From Phyllobacterium phragmitis (GTDB lineage Bacteria; Pseudomonadota; Alphaproteobacteria; Rhizobiales; Rhizobiaceae), in NCBI RefSeq assembly GCF_002980495.1, contig NZ_PVBR01000014.1, positions 1 through 64,000 of the forward strand: DNA of 64,000 nt. Reading direction: 5' to 3'. Both the position numbers and the translations under genes were made by a program. Each line of letters begins with the position of its first letter. Positions within the stretch are counted from its first letter, which is position 1. The notes below the pieces were generated by a model. That model did not search any database. It had not been told where the DNA came from and saw only the letters and a program-made list of their open reading frames with translations. This document shows positions 29,084 through 39,334 of this stretch, in pieces.

Positions 29084-31549
29084 ATGATACGGCTTATCGG
29101 ATATTTCTTCGGAATCGGCGCGGTGCTCTTCCTGCTGGTTGCAGGTGGAATTGCCCTCTATGTCGGCAATATCAACAAGGATGTGCCGAATTACGAGGTT
29201 CTTGCGAAATACGAGCCTCCGGTGACGACCCGTATTCACGCCGCGGATGGCAGCCTGATGGCCGAGTTTGCCAGGGAGCGGCGTCTCTATCTTCCAATTC
29301 AGGTCATTCCTGATCGCGTCAAGGCGGCGTTCATTTCCGCTGAAGACAAGAATTTCTACGAGCACCCCGGCATAGACCCCAGCGGACTTGCGCGCGCGGT
29401 GATCACCAATCTGCGGAATATAGGCACGGGCCGCCGTCCGGTCGGCGCCTCGACGATCACCCAGCAGGTGGCGAAGAACTTCCTGCTTTCGTCGAACCAG
29501 ACCTACGACCGCAAGATCAAGGAAGCGATCCTGGCGCTGCGCATCGAGCAGGCCTATTCGAAAGACCGCATCCTGGAATTGTATCTCAACGAGATTTTCT
29601 TCGGCCTCGGCGCCTACGGCATCGCCGGTGCAGCACTCACCTATTTCGACAAAGCGGTGCCGGAACTGACCATTTCGGAGGTGGCCTATCTCGCGGCCCT
29701 GCCAAAGGGACCATCAAACTATCATCCCTTCCGCCAGACAGGGCGCGCTATCGGGCGCCGCAACTGGGTCATCGACCGCATGGTGGAAAACGGCTACGTG
29801 ACAGAGGAAGAGGGGACTGCGGCAAAGGCGGAACCACTCGGTGTCACGCCGCGCGCCAACGGCAATTATCTCTTCGCTTCCGAATATTTCACCGAGGAAG
29901 TGCGCCGCCAGATCATCGCGAAATACGGTGTCGACGCGCTCTATGAGGGTGGTCTTTCGGTACGCACGACGCTCGATCCGAAGCTTCAGGTCATGGCGCG
30001 CGCCTCGCTGCACAGGGGCCTCATCAAATATGACGAGAACAGGGGATATCGCGGCCCGGTGAAGCATATCGAGATCGGCGGCGACTGGGGCGTGCCGCTG
30101 AGCGAGATCGAAGCTTTCAAGGATGTGCCGGAGTGGCAGTTGGCGGTCGTGCTCGACGTCAGCAGGGAAGGCGCCGATATCGGCCTCCAGCCATCGCACG
30201 AGATTTCCGGTGCGCTCAGCAAGGAGCGTAAGAAAGGTTTCATCGCGGCTGCCGACATGAAATGGGCCATGCGGCTTCTCAGCGAAGATGACAAGCGGAG
30301 TTCTGTCAAATCGCCGGAGGGCGTACTGAATGTCGGTGACGTCGTCTATGTCGAGAAGAAAGACGGAAGCGACAGCGCCTACAGACTGCGCCAGCCGCCG
30401 AAAGTAGAAGGTGCGGTGGTCGCCATGGATCCGCATACCGGGCGCGTACTCGCGATGGTCGGCGGCTTCTCCTATTCGGAATCGGAATTCAATCGCGCCA
30501 CGCAGGCCTATCGCCAGCCCGGCTCGTCCTTCAAGCCGTTCGTCTATGCCGCCGCGCTCGACAATGGCTATACGCCGGCATCCGTTGTCCTGGATGGCCC
30601 GATCGAGGTGGATCAGGGCGGTTCACTCGGTATCTGGGCTCCCAAGAACTATTCGGGAAAGTTCGCCGGTCCGTCGACGCTTCGCTACGGTATCGAGCAG
30701 TCGCGCAATCTGATGACCGTGCGGCTTGCCAAGGATATGGGCATGAAGCTGGTCGCCGAATATGCCGAGCGGTTCGGCCTCTACGACAAGATGCTGCCGG
30801 TCCTCGCCATGTCGCTCGGTTCGGGCGAGACGACCGTGCTGCGCATGGTCACCGCCTATTCGATCATCGCCAATGGCGGGCGCAGCATCGTGCCGTCGAT
30901 GATCGACCGTATTCAGGATCGCTATGGCAAGACGGTCTTCAAACATGATGAGCGCAAATGCGACAGCTGCACCGCGACGGCCTGGGTCAACCAGCCGGAG
31001 CCGGAACTGATCGACGATCGCGATCAGGTTCTCGATCCGATGACGGCCTATCAGATCACCTCGATGATGGAAGGCGTGGTCCAGCGCGGCACGGCACAGA
31101 TCCTGAAGAGCCTCGACCGTCCGCTTGCCGGCAAGACCGGAACCACCAATGACGAAAAGGATGCCTGGTTCGTCGGCTTTACGCCCGATCTCGTGGTCGG
31201 CGTCTTCATGGGCTTCGATACGCCGGCGCCGCTTGGCCACGGCTTTACCGGCGGCGGACTTGCCGCGCCGGTGTTCAAGGACTTCATGCAGCAGGCATTG
31301 GTCGACAAGCCGAAGGCTGATTTCCGCGTGCCGGAAGGCATGAAACTGATCGCCATCAACCGCCGCAGCGGAATGCGCGCCGATCCGGGCGGGGCGGATG
31401 TTTTCATGGAAGCATTCAAGCCAGGCACCGGCCCCGCCGATTCCTATTCCGTCATCGGCATGGACAGCTTCCGTGAAGGGGCTCCGGTACGGCCGCAATC
31501 GCCGCAGGCAACCCGCGCGATCACATCGGGTTCCGGCGGGCTTTACTGA
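29084..31549 (+). CDS. mrcA: Penicillin-binding protein 1A, bifunctional peptidoglycan synthase
   Basis: An 821-residue class A PBP. It has an N-terminal membrane anchor (about 4-28). The glycosyltransferase domain carries its catalytic Glu in ISAEDKNFYEHPGID (about 86) plus GASTITQQVAKNF and LNEIFFGLGAYG. An OB-like insert covers about 300-430. The transpeptidase has the active Ser in PGSSFKPF (about 480), SRN in EQSRNLMT and KTGTTND near 683. The amidase gene lies upstream and prfB downstream; pairing of PBP1A with prfB is common in alphaproteobacteria. Confidence 0.96.
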   Translation: MIRLIGYFFGIGAVLFLLVAGGIALYVGNINKDVPNYEVLAKYEPPVTTRIHAADGSLMAEFARERRLYLPIQVIPDRVKAAFISAEDKNFYEHPGIDPSGLARAVITNLRNIGTGRRPVGASTITQQVAKNFLLSSNQTYDRKIKEAILALRIEQAYSKDRILELYLNEIFFGLGAYGIAGAALTYFDKAVPELTISEVAYLAALPKGPSNYHPFRQTGRAIGRRNWVIDRMVENGYVTEEEGTAAKAEPLGVTPRANGNYLFASEYFTEEVRRQIIAKYGVDALYEGGLSVRTTLDPKLQVMARASLHRGLIKYDENRGYRGPVKHIEIGGDWGVPLSEIEAFKDVPEWQLAVVLDVSREGADIGLQPSHEISGALSKERKKGFIAAADMKWAMRLLSEDDKRSSVKSPEGVLNVGDVVYVEKKDGSDSAYRLRQPPKVEGAVVAMDPHTGRVLAMVGGFSYSESEFNRATQAYRQPGSSFKPFVYAAALDNGYTPASVVLDGPIEVDQGGSLGIWAPKNYSGKFAGPSTLRYGIEQSRNLMTVRLAKDMGMKLVAEYAERFGLYDKMLPVLAMSLGSGETTVLRMVTAYSIIANGGRSIVPSMIDRIQDRYGKTVFKHDERKCDSCTATAWVNQPEPELIDDRDQVLDPMTAYQITSMMEGVVQRGTAQILKSLDRPLAGKTGTTNDEKDAWFVGFTPDLVVGVFMGFDTPAPLGHGFTGGGLAAPVFKDFMQQALVDKPKADFRVPEGMKLIAINRRSGMRADPGGADVFMEAFKPGTGPADSYSVIGMDSFREGAPVRPQSPQATRAITSGSGGLY

Positions 31550-31677
31550 AAAATTCCGGCCAGGGTCAGGAGCAGACCAACAGGTTTTGTCCCTGGAGCC
31601 TTTACACGCGGCGGGCCCGTCACTATGTTCCGCCGCAACCTCAATCCGCAAATATGACCTGAAGGAACGGATAGCGA

Positions 31678-32806
31678 ATGCGAGCCGAAATCGAGACGCT
31701 TGTCGACGAAATCAAGCAGGGCGTAGGCCTGCTGAGGAGGCATCTTTGACTGGGATCAATCCCTGAAAAGGCTGGGATATCTCAACCAGCAAGCCGAAGA
31801 TCCCAATCTGTGGAATGACGCGCAGGAAGCCCAGAAGCTGATGCGCGAGCGTCAGCAGCTCGAGGACAGCATCGCGGAAATCCACCGCCTGATGCAGTCG
31901 CTGGATGAAAGCGTCGAACTCATTGCCCTCGGTGAAGAAGAGGGCGACAAATCCATCGTCGCGGAAGCCGAGGAAGCCATCCGCAGCTTGAAGCGCGACA
32001 TCGACAAGCGCCAGATCGATACGCTGCTGTCGGGCGAGGCCGATGCCAACGACGCCTATCTCGAAGTGCATTCTGGAGCCGGCGGCACCGAGAGCCAGGA
32101 TTGGACCTCGATGCTCCTACGCATGTATACGCGCTGGGCCGAGCGCCGCGGCATGAAGGTCGACGTGCTCGAGGTGCATGATGGCGAAGAGGCGGGCATC
32201 AAATCCGCGACCATCCAGGTCAAGGGGCACAATGCTTATGGCCTGCTCAAGACCGAATCGGGCGTGCACAGACTTGTGCGCATATCGCCTTACGATTCCA
32301 ATGCCAGGCGCCATACGTCTTTCGCCAGCATCTGGGTCTATCCCGTCATCGACGACAATATCGAGGTGGCCGTAACGGAAGCAGATGTGCGCATCGACAC
32401 CTACCGGGCTTCCGGCGCCGGCGGTCAGCACATCAACACGACCGATTCGGCGGTACGCATCACGCATATCGCGACGGGCATCGTCGTGCAGTGTCAGGCC
32501 GAACGATCACAGCACAAGAACCGTGCCACGGCGTGGTCGATGTTGCGCGCGCGTCTCTATGAGGAAGAGCTGAAAAAGCGTGAGGAAGCAGCCGACGCCG
32601 TTGCCGCTTCCAAGACGGATATCGGCTGGGGGCATCAGATACGCTCCTATGTGCTGCAACCCTATCAGCTGGTGAAGGATCTGCGCACGGGCGTGGAAAG
32701 CACCAGCCCGCAAGACGTTCTCGATGGTTCGCTCGACCCATTCATGGAAGCAGCCCTTGCGCATCGCGTCCATGGCGGCGACGTACAGGTCGAGAATATC
32801 GCCTGA
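31678..32806 (+). CDS. prfB: Peptide chain release factor 2 with programmed +1 frameshift
   Basis: Coding is join(31678..31746, 31748..32806), giving 375 residues. The first frame ([13 protein letters not shown]...) ends at CTT-TGA (31744-31749). AGGAGG at 31735-31740 lies three bases before CTT, the spacing that stimulates the shift. A +1 slip at CTT then reads GAC TGG GAT and the rest of RF2. RF2 recognises UGA and UAA, so its own level decides how often the UGA is bypassed. The catalytic motif is [16 protein letters not shown]. The codon-recognition SPF motif of E. coli is SPY here ([14 protein letters not shown]). A terminator follows. Confidence 0.97.
31735..31749 (+). promoter_or_regulatory. 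RF2 programmed frameshift site
   Basis: AGGAGG-CAT-CTT-TGA-C: an internal Shine-Dalgarno three bases from the slippery CTT and the in-frame UGA. This is the autoregulatory signal of prfB. Confidence 0.97.
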
Positions 32807-32812
32807 TACATG

Positions 32813-32839
32813 AAAAGGCCGACTTCGGTCGGGCTTTTT
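32813..32839. terminator. Terminator after prfB
   Basis: AAAAG-G-CCGAC and GTCGG-G-CTTTTT pair around TTCG, followed by ATTT. It lies between prfB and the convergent M23 gene. Confidence 0.85.
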
Positions 32840-32872
32840 ATTTCCATGATGTCGGTAGCGCGAGCGCTTGTT

Positions 32873-34180
32873 TCAGAGCAGCTTTTCGATTTGGCGGCCC
32901 GTCTTCAGGAAATTCGCCGGATTGACGGCCTTGCCGTTGCGGCGGACTTCATAATGCAGATGCGGGCCTGTCGAACGCCCGGTGCTGCCGGCCGCTCCGA
33001 TGACCGTGCCGAACGAGACTTTCTGGTTTTCACTCACCAGAACCCGGCTCAGATGGGCATAACGGCTGGTGAAGCCGTTGCCATGATCGATCTCCACCAT
33101 GTTTCCATAGCCGCCATTGCGGCCTGCCTTGGTGACGATGCCGCCGGCCGTCGCCGTCACGCGCTGTCCGATATGTGCGCGAAAATCGATGCCGGCATGA
33201 AAAGCCGGCGTTCCGAGCAGCGGGTCGCGTCTCACGCCGAAAAGGCTGGTGACGGGCATTCCGGGCGCGGGATTGGCGAGCGGCAGGGTGCGAACCCTTT
33301 TTTTTAGCCGGTCGAGCCGGTCCAATGCCGAATCGAGATCCTGTAGCCGCATCTCGAAATTCTCGACGCTTTCAGCCGGCGAATCCGGTGTGATGAGAGG
33401 CCCGCCCATGCCCGTCTCGTCATTCCGATCCTCGACCTTCAGCCCGGCCGCATTGAGCGTATCGGTGATATTGTCGGCCGTTTCAAAGGCGCTTTCCGTC
33501 AGATTGCGGACCTTGTGGATCTGTTCGGTCTCTATCTGATGCAGCGAGCGGTTGATGGTTCGAAAAATCTTTTCGGCTTTCTCAGCCGCCGATTCGCCTG
33601 AAAGCCCTTCCGATGGGCGCAGTGAATTGGTTTCGGTTTTGGCGGGACCGGTTGGCCCGGTGATGATCGGATCGATGCCGACAAAAACCGCGTCGGCCGG
33701 ATCATCCGTCGGCAGGAGTTGGGTCTGCTGCTCTAATGCCTCTGGTTTTGCCTGCGGTACGGGCACGCCGCCTGCACGTTTCAACAGGGGAGCCAGCCGT
33801 CCGCTGCGCCGGCTCAGCGTCTTTTGCCGCTCGATCAGATCGGCGACCTTGTTTTCCATCGCCCGCTGGTCGAGCAACTGGCGGCTGGTGATCCTGTCCA
33901 CCTGCGCGCGCAGCGTCGATATCCTGTCTTCATAGAGCTGCTGCATGCGTGCCTGGCGGGCGACGCTCGCCCCGATCAGATCGTCACGTATGACCAAATA
34001 GGATGTCGCAAGCAGGTATCCGATCGCAGCAGCGGCGCAGAGCGAACCGCCTATGGCGAGCACCCAGGGACGAATGGTGAAATGGCTGATCGCATCACCA
34101 CGCGCTATGATGATCGTATGCGGCTCTTTTCGCTTTCCGAAAATAGGGAGGCGGCTTTCATCAGTCACGGGTCTAGCCAT
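32873..34180 (-). CDS. M23 peptidoglycan endopeptidase with coiled coil
   Basis: A 435-residue envelope hydrolase. Cytoplasmic start, one membrane segment at about 41-64 (VLAIGGSLCAAAAIGYLLA), a long heptad-rich region at about 75-150 and again 195-300, then the M23 domain from about 310. Zinc ligands are intact: FHAGIDF (HxxxD), RYAHLSR and GPHLHYEV (HxH). This contrasts with the degenerate M23 domain of the protein at 334, so this one should be catalytic, cutting peptide cross-links. It is convergent with prfB. Confidence 0.9.
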   Translation of the reverse strand: MARPVTDESRLPIFGKRKEPHTIIIARGDAISHFTIRPWVLAIGGSLCAAAAIGYLLATSYLVIRDDLIGASVARQARMQQLYEDRISTLRAQVDRITSRQLLDQRAMENKVADLIERQKTLSRRSGRLAPLLKRAGGVPVPQAKPEALEQQTQLLPTDDPADAVFVGIDPIITGPTGPAKTETNSLRPSEGLSGESAAEKAEKIFRTINRSLHQIETEQIHKVRNLTESAFETADNITDTLNAAGLKVEDRNDETGMGGPLITPDSPAESVENFEMRLQDLDSALDRLDRLKKRVRTLPLANPAPGMPVTSLFGVRRDPLLGTPAFHAGIDFRAHIGQRVTATAGGIVTKAGRNGGYGNMVEIDHGNGFTSRYAHLSRVLVSENQKVSFGTVIGAAGSTGRSTGPHLHYEVRRNGKAVNPANFLKTGRQIEKLL

Positions 34181-34277
34181 ACTTCAATGAATGAGAATTT
34201 GTGTGATCATTACACTCCGTTAGGGTTAATAAAGCATTGCGTCCAGTACCGGCAGCCCCCCTAAAATTCAGGCGATA

Positions 34278-35126
34278 TCAGGTGGAAAGGGAAGAGAGTG
34301 CGCGATAGAAAGACGGCGTGAGACCGGCTTCGGCGCGGGCCAGATCGTTGAAGGGTGGTTTCAGGTCGCCGCGGAAATTGACCCTCACCAGTTCCTGGAA
34401 ACGTGCGACCGGATCAACCCTGTTGCGCGCGCAGAAGAAGCGGAACCATTTCGCGCCGACGGCGACATGCCTTTTCTCATCATTGTAGATGATGTCGAGA
34501 ATGGCGACGGTGTCGGTATCGCCGGTTTCCAGCATCTTATCGATCAGGGAAGGCGTGACGTCGAGGCCACGCGCTTCCAGAATGAGCGGCACAACGGCTA
34601 GCCGTGCTTCAAGGTTGTTCCGCGTCTGATGAGCCGCCTGCCATAGCCCGTCATGGGCCGGGAGATCGCCATAATCGGCGTTCAGGGCGCGCAGGCGGTT
34701 GCGCAGGAGCGTGAAATGACGCGCCTCGTCGTCCGCCACTCTCATCCAGCCGTCGAAGAAGCTGCGCGGTACCGGTTGCCCCGCGAAGCGGGCGACGATG
34801 TCGAGCGCAAGATCGATGGCATTGAGCTCGATATGCGCCAATGCGTGCATGAGCGCGATGCGGCCGGCCTGCGTATTGAGCGACCGCTTCTTGAGCATGC
34901 GCGGTGGCACGAGCTGCGGCTTTTGCGGTCTGCCGGGCCTTTCCGGGATGGGGGGATCGAGGGGGCTGCGCACTGAAAGCGTGCGCGCGAACCAGCGAGT
35001 GGCCGTTTCGCGCGTCAGGCGGACCTTGAGATCAAGGTCGTCCGCGAGGATCGCCCGGATGGCGCCGCCGCGCAGACTTGTCCCTCCGCTGGCCTCCACA
35101 GGTTTTCCTTCGGAATTCATCGACAT
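34278..35126 (-). CDS. DUF455 ferritin-like protein
   Basis: A 282-residue protein of the ferritin-like DUF455 family. Helical carboxylate/His motifs suited to a di-metal site are ALAHIELNAIDLALD, VADDEARHFTLLRNRL and IYNDEKRHVAVGAKWF, each on a predicted helix. MiaE-like tRNA hydroxylases share the fold, but this family has no firmly known activity. It starts one base after bcp on the same strand, so a co-transcribed oxidative or iron-related role is possible but unproven. Confidence 0.85.
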   Translation of the reverse strand: MSMNSEGKPVEASGGTSLRGGAIRAILADDLDLKVRLTRETATRWFARTLSVRSPLDPPIPERPGRPQKPQLVPPRMLKKRSLNTQAGRIALMHALAHIELNAIDLALDIVARFAGQPVPRSFFDGWMRVADDEARHFTLLRNRLRALNADYGDLPAHDGLWQAAHQTRNNLEARLAVVPLILEARGLDVTPSLIDKMLETGDTDTVAILDIIYNDEKRHVAVGAKWFRFFCARNRVDPVARFQELVRVNFRGDLKPPFNDLARAEAGLTPSFYRALSSLST

Positions 35127-35127
35127 A

Positions 35128-35595
35128 TCACAGGGCTTTTGCTGCTTGCAGCACTTCGGCGGCGTGTCCGGGGACTTTCACCTTGCGCCAGACACGGGCG
35201 ATCCTGCCGTCGGCGCCGATCAGGAAGGTGGTTCGCTCGACGCCCATATATTTGCGTCCATACATGCTCTTTTCCGCCCATACGCCATAGGCCTGAAGCA
35301 CCGTCTTCTCCTCGTCCGCGGCGAGATCGACGCTCAGCTGGTGTTTTGTCTTGAACTTGTCGTGCTTCTTGACGCTGTCGGGCGACATGCCGATGACGGT
35401 CGCGCCGATCTCGTCGAAATCGCTCTTCAACCCGGAGAATTCTATGGCCTCCTGCGTGCAACCGCTGGTATCATCCTTGGGATAGAAGTAGAGGATGACC
35501 GGCTTGCCCCTGAGGGCCGAAAGCGAAAGTGTTCCGCCGCCATCTCGGGGAAGGGAAAAATCGGGTGCGTTGTCGCCAATATCAGGGGCAGCCAT
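35128..35595 (-). CDS. bcp: Thioredoxin-dependent thiol peroxidase (Bcp/PrxQ)
   Basis: A 155-residue peroxiredoxin that reduces hydroperoxides. The peroxidatic Cys46 is in YPKDDTSGCTQEAIEF with the conserved P..T..C geometry, and the catalytic Arg is in GVERTTFLIG. It is the only Cys in the protein. The resolving Cys five residues later in E. coli Bcp is missing, so it should work as a 1-Cys enzyme with an external thiol. It probably heads a two-gene unit with the DUF455 gene. Confidence 0.94.
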   Translation of the reverse strand: MAAPDIGDNAPDFSLPRDGGGTLSLSALRGKPVILYFYPKDDTSGCTQEAIEFSGLKSDFDEIGATVIGMSPDSVKKHDKFKTKHQLSVDLAADEEKTVLQAYGVWAEKSMYGRKYMGVERTTFLIGADGRIARVWRKVKVPGHAAEVLQAAKAL

Positions 35596-35753
35596 ATCAA
35601 TGCCTTTCTTTTGTGGATGTGCGTAGCGTGTTTGATGGTCGCCTCGACAGCGGGGCGCCGTCAGGCTCTATCTTCTGAACGGGTGCAATATATGATGATT
35701 GCGGGAATCGTCCATGGTGTCCCGGCAAGGTTCTGATCTATCGGCATGGGAAT

Positions 35754-38700
35754 TTGACTGCGAAGCCCGAAAAAATCCGCTTCAACAAGCGCGATATAAA
35801 AGAGTTGCACCTTTATCCCTCGGCTTGCGAACAGGCGGCGCCTCCTGTTCACGGTCCGCGCAAGCGCTCGCTTGTCTGGCTGACCTGCCGTTCCATGCTG
35901 TCGATCCTGATTCTCATCGGTATTCTGGCCGCAGCGAGCTTTGCGCTGTTACGCGGCGGCATCAGCGGCGAAATGCTGACGCGGGAGGCGCAAACGGCAC
36001 TTCAGTCGGTTGTCGGCAGTGATGCGGTAGCCTCGCTTTCCGGCGCCCGCATTGCGCTTGACCAGAACCACCGCATTGCGCTTGGCGCCGAAGACGTCTC
36101 CATCTCAAACCGCGAAAGCGGCTTTTCCGTCGATGGAATTCGATCGGTTCGCCTCGGCCTGGCGCCGATGGCGCTTTTGGCGGGAGAAGTCCGCGTCGTG
36201 CAGGTGGAAGTCGACGGTGCGGATATAAAGCTGCCGGAAACGAAGCGGGGGCTTCTTGCCTCGCTGCCGCGCGATTCCCGCGGATTGATCAATTTGGGCG
36301 CGACTTCGCAATTGTTGTTCGACGTGATGACACAGGGTGTGGCGCTTCTCGATCAACGTTCGACGCGTTCGATCGTCGTCTTGAATACATCCATTCGCTT
36401 CAAACTCATGGATGAAGAAAAAACGCTGGATGTCAAAAAGGCGAGCCTGACCGAGAAGAATGGAAGAATAGCGCTGCAGGGAACCTTCAACTGGGAGGGC
36501 GAGGCGATCGCGCTGAGCGGCGAGGTGGTGCGCGACGGTGATGGCGGCATTTCCGTCTTCAGCATGAACATCGACGGCATTCCGCTGCATATCGATCCTC
36601 CGCCGGAGATCACGGAGGAGCTTGCCGGAGGACGGGTCAACCCAGCCCTTTTCCGGTTTCGCGGCGATGCAAATCTGCGGTTGACCGGCAAAGCCGATGC
36701 CGGAGAGCCGGTGCAGATCACCGGCCGGCTGGGCGTCGCGGACGGCAAGATGGATCTTGGCCGCAATGAAGACGTCCCGGCTGGCGCGGTTCTGAATTTC
36801 GAGCAGGTAGCGGGTAGTGGAAAGATCGAACTTCAACCGTCGACATTGTCGCTTGGCGGAATGGAGGCGCAGTTCGACGGCGCTATCGGCCCGGAGCCGG
36901 CGGATGCCTCGGCGGAGCCTGGCTATCGTTTCGAGATCGTCACCAGTTCTGCGATCTCCGCACCGCAAAATTCAACGGAACCGGCCTTGCCGTTCGGCGT
37001 CCGTATCGCGGGCCGCTATCTTGCTGACAAGAATCGTCTTGATTTCAATGATTTGAATGTAAAGACCTCGGGCGGTGAACTCTATGGCCAGGGCCGCATG
37101 ACCTTCGGCAATGGGACGCCGGAGACGATTTTCGTGCTGCGGATTCCTGAAATGCCAGTGGCGCACGCCAAACAGCTCTGGCCGATCGATGTGGCGGATG
37201 GCGCCCGCTTGTGGGTGCTCGCCAATCTCTATGGCGGCAAGCTGACGAACAGCCAGATCGATATCGCGTTTCCCGGCGGACGTTTCAACGGTCCGGGAAG
37301 GCCGCCGCCACTGACGCAGGACGAGATAAAAGCCGATTTCTTCATCACGGAAACGCGTTTCGACGTGGTCGGCGATCTGCCGCCGGTGCGCGATGCGACC
37401 GGCGCCGTTACCGTTCGCGGAGCACACACCACGGTGACGCTCGAAAAAGGCACGGCCTATACGCCCAGCAACAGGCGGGCGGATGTCTCCAACGGCACTT
37501 TGATCATTCCATGGGGGCCGCAACGGCCGGTGTTGGCGGATCTGGATATCACGGTGAAGGGGGATGCGGCGGCCATTGCCGAGATCATCAACTACAAGCC
37601 GATCGACGCGCTGAAGCATGCGCCGTTCACGCCGGAGGAAGTGGCCGGTGACGTCTCGTCGCGCATTTTCGTGACGTTTCCGGTGACCAAAAATGCTCCC
37701 GCCGGCAGCCTCAAATGGAACGCCGACATCGATTTTTCGGATCTCGACATCAGCAGACCGATCGATGGCCAGACTGTAACGGATGCCAAGGGCACCTTGC
37801 ACATCACGCCCGCTGTCGCGCTGATCAAGGCGAACGCCAGATTGAACGGCATTCCGGCGACGATCGGCATTACCGCGCCAATCGGCGACAAGACGGTCAA
37901 ACGGCAGCAGACGGTGAGACTTGAAATCGACGACAAGATACGCGCCAGCGTGTTGCCCGGGCTTAACAGCATTTTTTCGGGCACGATGTATGTGGATTTG
38001 GGAATGCCCGTGGGCAATCAGCGTTCCGTGACCGCCGATTTGACCAAAACGGAAATCAACGTTCCCTGGGTCGGTTGGAAAAAAGGCGCGGGCGTTCCTG
38101 CGAAGGCCACGCTGACGCTTGTGGCGGACAAGCTGAATGATGATGATATTCAGATCAAGAATCTCGACATATCAGGCGATGCCTTCCGTCTGCAGGGCGA
38201 TCTCTCGCTTTCCAAGGGGGATCTGCGCGCGGCGACATTCAGGCAGGTGCGCTTCAACCGATCGGATGATATGGCGGTCAAGATCAGCAGGATCAGCGGC
38301 GGCGGCTATTGGGCCGACATCAACGGTTCTTCCTTCGATGGGCGCGCGCTTCTCAAGCAGGTTACCTCGAATGGCAGCACCATGGACGCAGATGGAAGCA
38401 GCAAGACCCGTACCGTGGTCAATGCCGAGCTTGATCGGATAACCGGCTTCAATTCCGAAACGCTGCACAATGTGTCGGTGTCTTATGAAGGTGCCGGCTC
38501 GAGTGTTTCCAGCCTGTCGATCAACGCGAAAACCTCTTCCGGCAAGGCTTTCACCGCGACGAGCAGTGCTCAGAGCGGCGCCAAATCCGTTTCGCTCCAG
38601 TCTTCGGATGCGGGAGCGATGCTGCGCTTCTTCGATTATTACGACAAGATGCAGGGTGGGGCAATCAACGTCAATCTGACGGCGCAGGGCGATGGGCCAT

Positions 38701-39179
38701 TGCGCGGGCAGGTTGCCGCAAGGGATTTTGCCATCGTCAACGAGCCGCGCCTGTCGAAGATCGTCTCGAGCCCGCCGCCGAGCGGCGGCACCAGCCTCAA
38801 TCAGGCGGTCCGCAAGGATATCGATGTCTCCCGCGTCCAGTTCGACCGCGGTTATGTCCAGATCGAAAAAGGCAAAGGCTATGTCTCATTGGAACGCGGC
38901 GTAGTCCGCGGTCCGCTTATTGGTACGACTTTTCAGGGAATGCTCTACGACAAGAACGGAAATATGTCGATTACGGGAACATTCATGCCCGCCTATGGAC
39001 TAAACCGGCTCTTCGGCGAATTGCCCATTCTCGGCATATTTCTCGGCAACGGACGGGATCGCGGCCTGATCGGCATCACTTACAAGCTCACCGGCAGCGC
39101 CAAGCAGCCGCAAATCATCATTAACCCGATCTCCGTCATGGCGCCGGGCATTTTCCGCTCGATCTTCGAGTTCCAGTGA
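35754..39179 (+). CDS. Giant AsmA/YhdP-like protein (DUF3971)
   Basis: A 1141-residue envelope protein. A cytoplasmic N-terminus of about 45 residues is followed by one membrane helix (MLSILILIGILAAASFALL). Then comes a very long beta-rich periplasmic part with alternating short hydrophobic strands, including the DUF3971 region and a C-terminal AsmA-like end (GTFMPAYGLNRLFGELPILG, NPISVMAPGIFRSIFEF). Relatives such as YhdP form bridges that move phospholipid to the outer membrane. That role is inferred. The start is TTG at 35754; no better ribosome site was found. The RIME-like copy 2 follows the stop. Confidence 0.88.
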   Translation: MTAKPEKIRFNKRDIKELHLYPSACEQAAPPVHGPRKRSLVWLTCRSMLSILILIGILAAASFALLRGGISGEMLTREAQTALQSVVGSDAVASLSGARIALDQNHRIALGAEDVSISNRESGFSVDGIRSVRLGLAPMALLAGEVRVVQVEVDGADIKLPETKRGLLASLPRDSRGLINLGATSQLLFDVMTQGVALLDQRSTRSIVVLNTSIRFKLMDEEKTLDVKKASLTEKNGRIALQGTFNWEGEAIALSGEVVRDGDGGISVFSMNIDGIPLHIDPPPEITEELAGGRVNPALFRFRGDANLRLTGKADAGEPVQITGRLGVADGKMDLGRNEDVPAGAVLNFEQVAGSGKIELQPSTLSLGGMEAQFDGAIGPEPADASAEPGYRFEIVTSSAISAPQNSTEPALPFGVRIAGRYLADKNRLDFNDLNVKTSGGELYGQGRMTFGNGTPETIFVLRIPEMPVAHAKQLWPIDVADGARLWVLANLYGGKLTNSQIDIAFPGGRFNGPGRPPPLTQDEIKADFFITETRFDVVGDLPPVRDATGAVTVRGAHTTVTLEKGTAYTPSNRRADVSNGTLIIPWGPQRPVLADLDITVKGDAAAIAEIINYKPIDALKHAPFTPEEVAGDVSSRIFVTFPVTKNAPAGSLKWNADIDFSDLDISRPIDGQTVTDAKGTLHITPAVALIKANARLNGIPATIGITAPIGDKTVKRQQTVRLEIDDKIRASVLPGLNSIFSGTMYVDLGMPVGNQRSVTADLTKTEINVPWVGWKKGAGVPAKATLTLVADKLNDDDIQIKNLDISGDAFRLQGDLSLSKGDLRAATFRQVRFNRSDDMAVKISRISGGGYWADINGSSFDGRALLKQVTSNGSTMDADGSSKTRTVVNAELDRITGFNSETLHNVSVSYEGAGSSVSSLSINAKTSSGKAFTATSSAQSGAKSVSLQSSDAGAMLRFFDYYDKMQGGAINVNLTAQGDGPLRGQVAARDFAIVNEPRLSKIVSSPPPSGGTSLNQAVRKDIDVSRVQFDRGYVQIEKGKGYVSLERGVVRGPLIGTTFQGMLYDKNGNMSITGTFMPAYGLNRLFGELPILGIFLGNGRDRGLIGITYKLTGSAKQPQIIINPISVMAPGIFRSIFEFQ

Positions 39180-39187
39180 TTTCCATC

Positions 39188-39295
39188 CGTCATTCTCGGG
39201 CTTGTCCCGAGAATCTGCGACATGAAAAGAAACGCAATTACCGTTCTGGCAGATCATGCCGCCGTAGATTCTCGGGACAAGCCCGAGAATGACGG
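39188..39295 (-). repeat. RIME-like composite repeat, copy 2 (reverse orientation)
   Basis: Both GTCATTCTCGGG-type palindromes and the internal GCAATTACCGT and CAGATCA stretches match copy 1 (16902-17010) as reverse complement. It sits between the 3' ends of the AsmA-like gene and tyrS. Confidence 0.75.
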
Positions 39296-39334
39296 TGGAG
39301 GGGAGTTCGAGGAGGACGAGTGGTGGAAACGCCC

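Noticed and set aside
31841-32806. prfB starting at internal ATG 31841
   Set aside because: The frameshift signal and the conserved upstream coding make the full-length joined gene the better model.
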